Assembly (NCBI GenBank): GCA_026686845.1
Contig: JAIVEN010000007.1
Coordinates: 32,361,001-32,425,000 of the forward strand
Direction of reading: 5' to 3'
DNA: 64,000 nt
DNA from: Adenanthera pavonina
Taxonomy: Eukaryota; Streptophyta; Magnoliopsida; Fabales; Fabaceae
The translations under genes were made by a program, and so were the position numbers. Position 1 is the first letter of the stretch. Each line of letters begins with the position of its first letter. Of this stretch, positions 12,413 to 24,300 are shown one piece after another. The notes beneath the pieces are model-generated. The model saw nothing but the letters and a program-made list of their open reading frames with translations. It had not been told where the DNA came from and searched no databases.

Positions 12413-13404
12413 GTAAATCCGTGTACAATTCTATTTTTAGATTTTCCAACATTAAATTAATTCTAACTTTAGCATCGGAGTGAATTTAATTTAAGTTGCA
12501 GGTGCTCCTCAAGAGATTCAATGGCAATAAATCTGAAAAATGGAGCACACCAGAATGGAACAATCAAAAAGTGAAAAAAATGACAAAAATTTTGAGTTTC
12601 TGGATCCATTTTGTAAGTTTTTAAAGTTGAAATTCGTATCTTAGTTGTGTGTTAGACGAATTTCCTTGATAAACTGTGTTTCTGAATAAGTCAGTATGGT
12701 CAACATTCAAATTTGGATGCTCAACAGACGAACTTCAGCTTGTTATACATTGGAACAGTTCTCGTTGATCCCTTAAAATTCGTCTATTGGACCTTGAAAG
12801 TTCGAATTTTCAACAGTAAAAGTTTCAAAGTTATGTTTGTCCAACATGATGATTATACAAATGATTATTTCTTAACATACGAATGTTGGAAAACCTTTAC
12901 AAAGTAAAGAAATTTGAATTTCTAATTTAAAATTCGTCTGTTGAAACATGCTCTTCATGTTGAATCTTTGAAAGATAAAGTTTCATATGCATAATTCGTC
13001 TGTTGTTTGTTGATTTGATTGCTGCTTGATGTTTACTCTTCAAAATTTGAACTTTGTTGAAACAAAGTTCGTCTATTCATCTTGTGTTGCTTGAACCAAG
13101 CCACTGTCAGACGAAGAAGAAAATTCGTCTGTCAGTAACCTTTGTTGAACAGTTTAACTTTTAACTGCTCGAAGTTTGAATTTTAACCCCTCAAAATTTA
13201 TCCGTCAGGCGGTTACTTACATTAAAATCGACGATTTTTCACTGAACAGATGCAACCCTAGTCTTTTCTTCTCTGAGTCTGTTCAAATTCTCTCTTCAAT
13301 GCTCTTCAATTCTGACCGTAAATCTTCATTTCCCACTGTTTAAACTTCTTTTCGCATCTTATAAACCCAATCTCTGCTTCATTCTGAAACATTCATCCAC
13401 GGAA
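12413..13404 (+). repeat. Spacer between pol and third ORF, carrying LTR-like CAGACGAA/TTCGTCTG motifs
   Basis: I find no coding frame here. From about 12640 to 13210 the sequence repeats the motif set seen in the LTR U3, both direct (CAGACGAA near 12725 and 13110) and inverted (AATTCGTCTG near 12935, 12992 and 13125), with AAATTTGAATTT/TTCGAATTTT between. From 13215 onward it becomes a C/T-rich leader to the ATG of the next ORF. Confidence 0.75.
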
Positions 13405-15590
13405 ATGGCAAGAGTAAAGAATCCTGAAGCTGGAAAAGGGGAGGCACGACCAAAGAGAATGGTCAAATCCCAATATGCCTCAAAGGAGGGTGAAAAATCG
13501 AAGAGAAAAGCCTAATCAAGCAAGGCAACTCCCTCCAAACAACAGAAAACTACTCCAAAGGCTGAATCAAAGAAAGCTGGACCTTCTTCACCGAAGAAAA
13601 TAGAACCTTCGGTTCCTGCTGCTGCTGCTGCTGCTTCCACTTCCTCCTTCAGTACTGAATCTGGAGAATACCAACTCACTACACTGCCATTATGGAGCAC
13701 TTCTCAGATTCAGGAGGAATACTCGACCAAGTTTGCCAATAAAAAGGTAATTAAGCCTCATTGTGTGAACTTGGAAGATTTCTTAGTCTCAAACAATTTT
13801 GATGCTGGAATATGGATGTTGAGATATAAGAATCTGTTAGAGATACTGGAGAGGTATGATGGTGAAGTAGTAAAGACATGGTATGCCTCCCTAAAGCACA
13901 ACAGTAAGAAAAAGAAGTGGGAGGTCAATCTGAGATCAATGACCATCTGGCTCACAGATGAGACTTTTAATGAAGTATTGGAAATCCCAGGGCAAGATGG
14001 CCTTAAAATTGACATCACTGCTTCTAGATATATGGATGAGGCAGAAACTACTGATGAAGAAGGTGGCCCCTTTCTGAACTACAAGGAAAGCACAATCCTG
14101 AACACTTTGTTCAGAAGAAAGGAGAATAGGCCAACCATAAACTTGCTAAAGCCCACTGACCTCAGTGCTCAAGTGAGGATCCTACACTACATAGTGTCTA
14201 GGATCATCTTCAACAAAGGAGGTAGCTTTAATCTTATCACAAGGGCAGAGGCATATGTGATGGCAGCAATCATACGTGGAAAGCTCATCAACATGGGACA
14301 TATCATACTCCAACACATGATCAAGGCAAGCGATCAGAGGAAAGACTCCACACTCCCCTATGTAGTAATCATTTCCAGAATTCCATAATATACTAGAATT
14401 CAGCACCTTGAGAAGGGGAAAGGGAAGCCCACTGAGATTTTCAAGGAAGAGGAACTTCAAAGAATGGGGATTGAGAGAAATGAAGGAAGATGGATTGGGA
14501 AGGGAGCAGGGAAATCTGAAGATCTCTTCTTTGTTGAAGATGCCTCCCTACAGCAAGAAGGTACCTCTGAGGCTCCTGCAAGACCTACACCTCAGCTTTC
14601 TCTGCCTGTCCTATCTCCATCCAAGCCTACTCTCATTCCATCTACTCCCTCCTCTCGTGCTAAGCCAACCAAGATCACTGAGTTGTATGATAGCTTGTCT
14701 ACAGTCATACTTAGCATCAGGGATGAGCAAAATGCCAAATTTGCTCATCTACAAGATCAGATTCACCAGTTGGCTAAGAGCATGAAAGTGGTTGCTGATG
14801 CATATGAAGACATTCGGAGTGTAATTCCTGCCACATCAACTCCACCTCAGCCAGGGTTCCTAAGCCTGTTCAGTCTCTAACTCCTGAGCCTCCAAGCCCC
14901 TTTGAGCTAGCCTCTTCTGAGCATGATGATGCTGTAGATGATACTGAGGCTGCTGGTACAATGAGCACACCAAGTCCTGGTCCTCCCTTGGACTATGGCA
15001 TGGAGGAAGAGGGTACTCGGGATTCAAGCTTTCATGAGCCCATTACAGCAGATGCTCAATAATCAATCCTGTTGCAGCAAGAATATGAGCAAATAGAAAG
15101 ATTAGTGGCAGCTATCTCTACTTCATCAATCATGGATGTTGCCAAAAATGATGAAAGGAGCATTGTGTCTTTTGTTGATTTGGAAGCTATTGCTCACAAT
15201 GCTCTCTTGCAAGCTCAGAGAAGAAGGCTTGAAGAAATGTTTCGTTCTGATGACCCTGCTCCTTCATCTCTCACTGCATATGGTCTTTCAGAAGAACAAA
15301 GGGCTCAATTGGCTCTTTCCAGACAAGAGATGCAAGAGCTGCTTGAGGTCTCTGAAGATGAGAATCCAAACCCTAAGCCTTCTGAGCCTTCTCCATCAGT
15401 TAGTCCACATCTGCCTTTTGCTCATGTGCCCCTCAAAGCTATTCCAGTTTCTCAAATCCCTCCTCCAGCTGATTATGTTCACCTTCCTGATGATGTCAAA
15501 AAGGGGGAGAAGAGTAGGCAAACTGGCAAGTCTGCTGCTGAACCTTTTGGAAAGACTTACAGCAAGAAGACCAAGTCAAAGAAGAAGTGA
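13405..15590 (+). pseudogene. Third (env-like) ORF of the SIRE-type element, broken
   Basis: The frame starts at ATG 13405 (MARVKNPEAGKGEARPK) and ends at TGA 15588-15590 in a Lys-rich tail (KKTKSKKK). The N-terminus is basic and followed by a Ser/Pro/Ala-rich linker. A central block of about 200 residues (13765-14388) has the LPxxxSYDxxx-like pattern of the plant-retroelement 'putative transposon protein' domain. A Pro-rich linker comes next, then a probable coiled coil (near 14670-14820) and acidic C-terminal segments. Breaks are stops at 13513, 14386 and 15060 and a frameshift near 14860. SIRE/Maximus elements carry a downstream ORF described as env-like, but I see no clear signal peptide or transmembrane helix, so an envelope role is not supported here. 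Function unknown. Confidence 0.75.
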
Positions 15591-15868
15591 TTAGAACTTA
15601 AGCTTGGGTCCTCTTGTTGTGTTTTGTTATGTTTCTGTTGTTTGTGTTTTATGTTTATGTTTTTTAACTATTTTGCATCTGTAAAGCAATGTTTGATGAA
15701 ATGAAAGAATTCCTTGGCTGCAATGATCTGTTCCTATTAATCTTTGAATCTCTTTACTTGATCTACTATATATATGATATCTTTCGAAATATAATGCATA
15801 TGTTGAAGGGGAGCTTGCTAAAGTAAACCCAAGTACTAATCCAGTTTGTAAGTTGTTTTGTCATCATC

Positions 15869-15882
15869 AAAAAGGGGAAGAA
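15869..15882 (+). other. Polypurine tract of the copia element
   Basis: AAAAAGGGGAAGAA directly abuts the TG of the 3' LTR, the position and composition required for plus-strand priming. Confidence 0.88.
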
Positions 15883-17546
15883 TGTTGAATCAAGTGTTTT
15901 GATGATTCCAAACCAACCTTCAAGAGCTTGGAATAAAGATATCAAAGGTGCACAAAAGGTTCAAGTGAAGGAATCATGGAGAAATCAGTGCAAAGATCTA
16001 TGTAGGATGTTTAGCAATGTTTTGATTTGAGTAAAAGACTTTGATTTGCTGAAAAGATGTTTTAAACCTTTGATTCTATGTTAAATCATGGAATATTTGA
16101 AAAATACCCACCAACAGACGAAGTTTGAAAGGTTAATATTGATATGTCATCTTGGAAATTCAAACTTTGTCTTTGAAAATTCGAATTTCATATTGAAACT
16201 GAACAAGTATGAAGAGAAGCTTCTCTGACAGACGAATTTTGACTTGAGAAAATTCGAATTTTGATAAGTGTCTGAAAGGAGCTTTCAGTAACAAACGAAC
16301 TTTGGGTTTTGAAAATTCGAATTTCAGACAAAAAGTAACTTATGAAAACTAAAGAAATTCGTCTAAAATTATGTCAAAGTTCATCTGAAACCAAGTTTAG
16401 ATTGGATTTCAAAATTGCTCACTGACAGACGAACTTTGAACGTGAAAATTCGAATTTCAGAAACTAAGCTTGTGAGTCTGTTACAATGATATGTTGATAT
16501 ACGAATGACAGTATTTACAAATTCAAATTTTGAAGTAAGTCTGAAAAGAGATCTCTCTGACAGACGAACTTTGCCCTTTGAAAATTCGAATTTTGAATTA
16601 TATGAACTACTATACCTTATAAACCAGCTACGAATAGACGAATTTTGAGGTTCCAAAATTCGAATTTCAAAGGCACTGTAGCAAATTGAAAATACTGTTT
16701 ACACTTAACAGAAAAACTTTCTACTTGAAAATTCATATGTCACAACGTAGAAACATTTTCCAAATATCAAAATTCGAATTTCACTTCATGACAGACGAAC
16801 TTCGGGCATTCAATGTTGAAATCTTTAGCCTTCGGTTTCCGTGAAATTCGTCTGTTAACCAACTGAAATTCGAATTTCAGAATGTCAGAAGCATTAAATG
16901 CGGTTGGTTAATGGATAGTTTTTCAGAGTAACCGTTGGATAACTTCTCCAACGGATAGATTTTGTCTCTAACGTATAGTTGAGACCTAAATCTATAAATA
17001 TAACATCATTTGAAGTTGTGGGTAACATTTTTTACTTTGTATATATACTGAAACTCTGCCAAATCATCTACTCAAAGTCTCTTACTCTCTCACTTCAATA
17101 TTTGTACTTCAACTTTCATATTCACTCTGTTTAAGAGAGTTTAATCATTGTAAACAATCTTATCTTCATCTGGAAGAAAGATTTTCTTGTGAGGGGATAT
17201 CACAAGGGATTGGGAAGCACTTTGTAAGAGTGCATAGAGTGAATGAGTGAGCTCTAGAAACAGAACATCATCTTTGTACTGAGACATTTGCAAGAAGCCC
17301 ACTGAATTCTTGCAGAATAGTGGAAAATCTCAAGTGGTGACTTGGGGACTAGACGTAGGTCAAGTGGAGAGACCAAACCAGGATAAATATCTGAGTTTTC
17401 TTCTCTTTATTGCAACTTTTACAGTTTATTCACTTATACTCTGTTTTACCATCTATACTTTGCTTTCTTCACTTTCTTGATATTTTGCAGAAAATTTTCA
17501 AGCTTTCCAATTCACCCCCCCTCTTGGGAAGCCAGCTTATCTAACA
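15883..17546 (+). repeat. 3' LTR of the copia element
   Basis: The 1,664-bp repeat begins TGTTGAATCAAGTG and ends ATCTAACA, followed by the CATGC duplication. It keeps more CpG sites in the CAGACGAA and AATTCGAATT motifs than the 5' LTR does (for example 16102, 16229, 16252, 16562 and 16662). The TATA box is at 16993-17000. Confidence 0.95.
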
Positions 17547-17603
17547 CATGCATTACCCAACTCATTCTATCTGTATCACTATATGAGATCTCATAAGTGA
17601 TTA

Positions 17604-17905
17604 TGTATTGGAGTTTTTAAACGTAAATTGCTTTTTAATAGACACTTATGCTTCAAATAAATGTTTATGAAAAAACTAATTTTTTCTAATTATGATAATA
17701 ACTTATTTCACTTTTTTTCTCATTATCTACCTAATAATCATTTAAATTACTAAAATCCAAACACATTTCTTTTTTCGAAATCACTTATGGGGTAAAAATA
17801 TATAAACACAAATCACTTTTGATATAATCACCTATTATCATAATCTATTATAAATAAACACTTATTCTCATAATTACTTATACATAAATCAATCTAAACA
17901 CACCC
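17604..17905. mobile_element. Tourist-like (PIF/Harbinger) MITE, older copy
   Basis: TTA lies on both sides (17601-17603 and 17906-17908). The ends are TGTATTGGAGTTTTT and AATCTAAACACACCC, roughly inverted. The inside (ACTTATGCTTCAAATAAATG, GATAATAACTTATTTCAC, CAAATCACTTTTGATATAAT) closely follows the copy at 38336-38708. Confidence 0.7.
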
Positions 17906-17908
17906 TTA

Positions 17909-19611
17909 ACTATAGTTTTAAGTGTAAGTTTTTTCAGTAAATATTATTTTAACATCTGAGATCGCTTTATTAAACTTGTACTCAGCTGCTCATATTTGAC
18001 TTGTGTGATTGAAAATGTTATTGACTTGTTCCTTGGACTATTACGATACAATTTAATAATACAATAATTCTTTCACCAATGAAAAACGGATTGGAAAATT
18101 ATAAAACAAATAACACATCAAATCTTTTTTTTCTAAGCACGCCACATCAAATCTTTACTTCAGCGTAGAGAATTTGATAAAAGACAGAAAGAAACGGACA
18201 AAAATAAATCAAAATGATAATTAATTTGGACTTCAAATGTTTTGAAGTTCCAAGAAATATAAATAATTAATATATCCTTAAATTAATGAAATTGTTTATT
18301 TGTTTAATAAAGATATGCGAAACCAATTAAATGACTAAGACAAAGTATTTAGGTGTGTTTTACCTCTAATTTCAGCTCAAACTGTGAAAGCATGCGTTTC
18401 TCTAAAAAATTATTATTCAATTATACAATTTATGTGTAATAAACATGTCTATGAAAATTGTGCATAATGTTTATTGTTTAAAAATTGTTACATCTATATC
18501 TATATTTATATATCTAATAAATTTATTAAATGTTTCATTATTTACAAGCTATAAACAATATAGATACTGTTTTTTATATAGGACTTCGTGCAATCTACAA
18601 GTCTCATTTTCTAATTCTATAATGTGTGTGTGCGCACGTGTGAAACTATGAGCGTTTTATTATATTTAAAAATTTTTATAATAATTTTAGATGAAATTTT
18701 ATTAACATATTCACCTTTAGAAGGATTTTCAAATATAAGTCATGTTACCAGAATTTGTGAGTAGTAATTACTTTACTCTAAAAATATCCTCATTAGAAAT
18801 TACTTTATGGAGCAATAATTGAATTAGAGAATACAATATCCTATTAAATTTATGGTATTTATAATGAGTAAAAATGGAAACCAAAGCAATTTTTAAACAA
18901 TTTTATTTTATGTATTTAACTTTTCTCGATTTTGATTAAAGTTGAAGGTGGTTTATAGTAAAAACCAGAGGGAATACAATTTTTTTTATAAATATTAAAT
19001 TTTCATTATTAAAAAATGTTAGTTGTTAATTTGAAACCAAGAGTCGTGAGAATTATATTTAGGTTTCTCATTTTCAAAAATTATTAATTTTAAAAACTAA
19101 TAAGGATAAAACCCAAGTTAAAATCCTTATATATAATTATTTCTATGTAAATTAATAATGGTTAGGTTGACTGTGACACAACACTTTTTAAATAATGTTG
19201 TGAATAAATAAAACCACATTATAGAAGAATTTTCCCATTTAGAGCCTGATCTAGATGAAATTTAAATTGGTAGTATGTTTCCTATAAAAAAAATTCCCTT
19301 ACGTTATGTCCGAACATTATTTGTAAGAAAAAGGCCGCCATCTTATTAATGTAACGACTAGCAAGGAATACCATTGAGACAGCGTGCATCACTGAATTTG
19401 TCGTTTTGTTATCGTTAAACTTTTCAGTTAAACACTAGTGAATTTTTTTCCCCAACAAACACTAATGGATTATGATTATGATAATATCTCCAAATTTGAT
19501 TTATTTTTTATTAGTCACTTTTTATATTTAGATGAACGGGATACTAAACTGCCAACATTAATTTTTAATTAAGACTGTAAAAATGTATTCGCGAAATATT
19601 TAAAATATTAA
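17909..19611. other. Gene-free AT-rich intergenic DNA
   Basis: No gene, RNA or clear repeat seen. Composition is uniformly AT-rich with homopolymer runs. Confidence 0.6.
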
Positions 19612-19860
19612 TTTTTTTTTTTAACAAAAATGGCAGTAAGTTAAGAGACCCATTACTACTAGCAAGGGATCAACTTTCAGGGATCCATCCTATATTTTTG
19701 GTTATCATTAAGGGCTTGGACACCTACAACACTATGAGTGGGCTAATCAATGGACACCTAAAGGACTCATTCTCCTAGTGAAGTTGTCACCAATGTGAGA
19801 TTTGGGTCATTAATGGGATTCGAACCCATAACCAAGGTGAAATCCTTCATCAAGATATTA
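19612..19860 (-). mobile_element. SINE-like remnant, tRNA-related, minus strand
   Basis: Read on the minus strand, GGGTTCGAATCCC (forward 19817-19829) matches a pol III B box as in tRNA T-arms. About 200 bases of unique-looking body follow, and the copy ends in a run of A (forward T run 19612-19621). No good A box is visible upstream, so the 5' end is probably lost. It is not a tRNA gene, because no cloverleaf can be drawn around the B box. Confidence 0.4.
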
Positions 19861-20165
19861 ATATATTATATTAATATTTTCAAATATTATCAATTTCAGG
19901 CAAACGAAAAAAAAAAAAAGGCAATGGTGGTGGCCGACCGAAACCTCTTACAACACAAGACTTGTCAAACAAATTTTCATTCATTTTGATGGAGGCTGGA
20001 CGGAATATAATTCTATCTATTTTGTATTCGTTCATGCATAAGAAATCTTATAATAAAGATTTATATCGAATAGAAGAAAAATGATTTATATACAAGGTCC
20101 TACAATTTTGTGCTGTCAATATTGGAATTAGATTTTGACTAGCTAGAAGAATTAGATTATCTTAT

Positions 20166-20432
20166 ATTCCCCTGATCTTTAATATAAGACCCTTTTAACC
20201 GAATTATATGAATTAAGAATGTGAATTAAAATTAATTAACTATCTCGATTTCTCTGAAAATTTCAACATTTTTCTAAAATTATTCTTATTTAATCTTTTT
20301 CTTTTTCTCTTTAGGTACATTAAATAGGGGTATTTTTTAGAAATATATAATAACTACTACCCCGTATATTGTAAAGAGTCTTATATTTAGGAACAGTGCA
20401 AAATACCCTATATTTAGGATAGAAGGGAGTAA
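20166..20432. mobile_element. Stowaway-like MITE
   Basis: The left side is CCCTGATCTTTAATATAAGACC and the right side ATATTTAGGATAGAAGGGAGTA, forming imperfect inverted ends flanked by TA/AT. An inner piece (AGAGTCTTATATTTAGGAAC) repeats the end sequence, suggesting two overlapping or nested copies. Confidence 0.6.
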
Positions 20433-21240
20433 TAAGTTATTGCTTTATTACCAAATTAAATATTGGAGTTAGATTTTGACTAGAAGAATTAAATAAGAAG
20501 AGAAAAGGGATTGGTGGCGAAAACGCTGGCAAGAAACGTAGAAACTTGTTTTTTTCTTCTGGACTAAGTAGAAACTTGTGATTAATCTTATTTTTAAAAG
20601 ATAGACCAAGTAATTTCTCTTTTCCACAATTGAATAATTTCTTATCTCTCGTGATTTTTTTTCTTATAACAACGAAGATAAAGAAAGTTAACCCACAAAT
20701 TGCAAGTTGAATAAATAATTACGCAAACCAATAGGGAATAATCTCTCTGGCATATGGAAAGTAAATGGTAGATTTTTTCTCAACTATACTTGTTTTATAT
20801 AGAAATATTAAAAATTGAACCCTACTCATAAGGTTTTGGTATAATTGATAGAAGGTTGGATCCATTAAGCAAGCATGCTCTATGCTCCAAAGAGAGATAT
20901 TAGTTTCCGGTTGTTGGTTTGTGAATACTTTTAGTACTCACAAAAAAAAAAATATCAAACTCGTAACTACTTATTTGAGCAAAAATAATATATACTATTC
21001 ACATTAACTTGAGTTGGTAATTAATAATTAATAATACATGTTCAAAACAATTCAATAAGGCCGCCTTCCTCATATAAGGGAATAATTTATATCACTAGTC
21101 AAAGTGTGGCAAGAATTTGAACATGACACAGCTTTTAATAAAATATATAGTCACATGAAGTGGGAGGCAAAAGTTGCGACTTCAATAATTAAATATTCTT
21201 ATTGTTTACTTACTTTATTTTTAGTCAAGGTTGGTGTTGC
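20433..21240. other. Intergenic DNA upstream of the diterpene synthase
   Basis: No gene seen. AT-rich sequence with a few A runs leads into the probable promoter. Confidence 0.55.
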
Positions 21241-21263
21241 GTGCTCCACTATTGAATCAGCAA

Positions 21264-21300
21264 ATGTTATGACGTCTCCTGTGCTTATAAATGGATCGGA
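21264..21300 (+). promoter_or_regulatory. Probable promoter of the diterpene synthase
   Basis: TATAA at 21286-21290 lies 92 bases before the ATG, giving a plausible start of transcription near 21315. TGACGTC at 21270-21276, a bZIP (as-1/TGACG, jasmonate-associated) core, sits just upstream. The leader before the ATG (21353-21380) is GAAGAAGAAG-rich. All of this is inferred from motifs. Confidence 0.35.
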
Positions 21301-21381
21301 ATCTCAATATCTCCATAGCCATATTCATCCGAAGAGGATTACTACAATAACATCCCAAGAAGAAGAAGAAGCAAACAATCA

Positions 21382-24300
21382 ATGGCTTCCTCTCACTCCA
21401 CCATGTATCACCAATACACCCAATCTCTTCCTTCTTTTCCTTCCTCAACTCACCATGTCTTATTTTCTCCTCCCACCTTTCATTTTCCTGGTAATCTAAC
21501 CCTTCATCCCTTCTTTACCAATATATATATCTATACATTTATTGTTCTCTATGGAAGCTTATGTAATAATATTAATTGCTTATGTTGCTATAGGGGTTGT
21601 GCAATTGAAGGCTAAAACCATTGTTTCAGAGAGAACCTCTGATTTCAGGGCAAAAAGCAGCAGTAATATATCAGAATCAGTAACTTCTCAAGTTTCACAT
21701 CTGGAAGGTTTGACAATTCCAACATTGAAGGATTGGAATGGGATTAACGTTAAGGAGCAAGACGAAGAAGCTTTGGAGGTACTTTTAATCTTAACTAGAC
21801 GTAGATGGAGATCTTGGATTTTGCATAGAGTCCAAATTTAATATGTGTGTATATGTATATATAAATATATATAATAAGAGCCTTATTTCTCACAACTTGT
21901 GGAGAGTACTGGCTTCCTAAACTTATAAAGTTTTTAATATATATATATATATAGACATGGGCTCATGCTTTATATGAAATCTAAAAAGTAATTGTGAGAG
22001 GAGTTGTACAGCTCACAACTTGTGAAGGTGTGATTTTTTAGAATTTTTAATATTAATATATTGTAAGATATTAAAAACTGAATTAGCCAATAAACTGATT
22101 GAAATACCAGTTCAAAATTTAATAGTTGGATCATAGTTGAATTATAATTGAATTGTTTGATATAATTTTAATTATACATTAAGTATTTAAAAAATATAAA
22201 AAATAATAATAAAAATATGTAAAAAATTGATTTCAAATAAAAATAATAATAAAAATAAAAAAATTAAAACGAGTAAATATAAGAAGTGAAAAAATAATTT
22301 AAAAAAATGAATAAATATTTTGTAATTTAAAAAATAAAATAATTACGAGACATAAAATATCTATAATATATATACTTATATTATAATTCATAATTTTATA
22401 CTATACATACATATTTTTTTTGTCCACTTAAATATCATTCTTCATTTCTTAATACTTAATTAGGTATAAGTATATATATATTGTTGTTTAAAAACATGAT
22501 TTAAATTTAAAAGTTAAAAAACTAAAATGATTCCAGACCAAACTTGGTATTGTTCCTAGTCTTAGTTGAATCAACGTACGGGTTCGGTTTTTATTACTTA
22601 TAGTCGGATAGCCATGTTCTTATAGTAAATAAAAATATAATTAATGTCATTTTGATTTGGAAAAGGGTGGCGCATTAAATGAGGAGATCAGAAAGAGAGT
22701 GGAAGCCATCAGATCGAACTTACAATCTAGCGAAGGAGAGAAGAGCATATCGCCATCGGCTTATCACACAGCATTGGTCGCTCTTGTTGAAGACGTCAAC
22801 GGAAGTGGGGCCCCCCAGTTTCCAGCATCGCTTCAATGGATAATAGACAATCAGCTTCCTGATGGTTCATGGGGTGATGCTGACATATTTTTGGCTTATG
22901 ATAGACTTCTCTGCACCTTGGCTTCTGTTGTCGTTTTAACACACTACAATGTTCATCCGGACAAAGTTGAGAAAGGTAATACCTAATTATGACCCTTAAT
23001 TAAGCTGTCAATTTTCAAAAACATGCTTTATTTATTCCGTTTACAAGTGGACCATTGACTTGCTGAATTTTTTATACACAAATTTGACTCGGCGCTATTT
23101 GAATTTTCCAAACAACCCATCTAGTACAAGACAGAACGTCATTAATTTATATCTATAATTAACTCTTACGTAACGCTTTTTCAAATTTGAATATTCTGCG
23201 CAGTTATATTTTGAAATGACTCACTGCTCAATAGGATTTCTTTTTCTTGTATTTTGGTTTTCCAAATTTAAATATCCTGTGCAATTAATTCTTCGACTAT
23301 TGGATTAATTCTTACATGATGATGATTGACGCAGGCTGAGTTATAATAATATTTAATGGCATGCATATAAAATCTAGAGAATTTTATTGAAATCTGGTAT
23401 GTACTAATTATTTTACAAATAGGGCTTAAATTCTTCAAAGAGAATGCAAGTGCACTGGGAACGGAAAACATAGAGCATATGCCCTGTGGATTTGAAGTTA
23501 TCCTGCCAACCCTTCTCCAATATACAAAGAGTTTGAACATGGATGTGCCTGATGATTTCCCTGGCCTTAAAGAAATATTGGCAAGGAGAGATGCCAAGCT
23601 CAAAAGGTACCTTAGTTACCAGTGTGATTCATTCTTTCAAGACTCCCGGCACCAAGGATGAGCACTAAGGGGAAAAAAAAAATTGCAGTGTTTTTTTATT
23701 ACTTTACCAGCGGTTTGAACCCACACTTGAAAATTCAACTGGCGACTTGGGAAAAACCACACTTAAACATCTTTCAAGAAGGTTTAGTGGCGGTTAAGAA
23801 GAACCATGGATAAAGCTGAGGAACCGCTGTCAATGGCGGCAGTTTGACTAGCTATTACTTATATAATTATAATCTTTAGAATAACAACTTCTAATTTTAA
23901 ATTAATTTATAAATAGGATACCGATGGAGGTGTTGCATAGTGTGCCGACAACATTGCTGTTTAGCTTGGAAGCAATTCCAGGGCTTCAATGGGAGAAGCT
24001 TGAGAAAGTGAGAAGCAAAGATGGATCTTATTTGTTTTGTCCATCTTCCACTGCTTTTGCTTTCAATCAAAGCAAGGATCCAGAGTGTCTCCATTACTTA
24101 AACAATGTGGCCCAGTACTTTAGTGGCGGAGGTATGTCTCACTGTCACGTGCTAGCTTATGAATTGTATGTGATTAGGCAACATAAAGGAATTAAATATT
24201 TAATTTAACTCGCCTAACATTAAATTTTGGATGATTGTGACATCTTTTTTCCTCAAATTGCAGTCCCAGATTTTTGGCCCATAGAATTTTTCGAACTATC

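Larger units (their letters stand above)
5755..17546 (+). mobile_element. Near-complete Ty1/copia LTR retrotransposon, SIRE/Maximus type, decayed
   Basis: The 11,792-bp element is bounded by LTRs (TG...CA) and a perfect CATGC target duplication. Order is 5' LTR, PBS, gag, protease, integrase, reverse transcriptase, RNase H, spacer, third ORF, PPT and 3' LTR. Integrase before reverse transcriptase is diagnostic of Ty1/copia. The large size, long LTRs (about 1.66 kb) and extra ORF downstream of pol point to the SIRE/Maximus lineage. All reading frames carry stops or frameshifts, so it is not autonomous now. It sits between the P450 and the diterpene synthase and accounts for over half of the distance between them. 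Superfamily is certain; lineage is inferred from architecture. Confidence 0.95.

Noticed and set aside
5755..17546. All internal stops taken as proof of C-to-T deamination
   Set aside because: Any TAA, TAG or TGA can be derived from CAA, CAG or CGA, so stops alone prove nothing. Only the LTR comparison and sites with a known family residue are informative.
19810..19835. tRNA gene suggested by the T-arm-like GGGTTCGAATCCC
   Set aside because: No matching acceptor, D-arm or anticodon arm can be formed around it. SINE remnant preferred.
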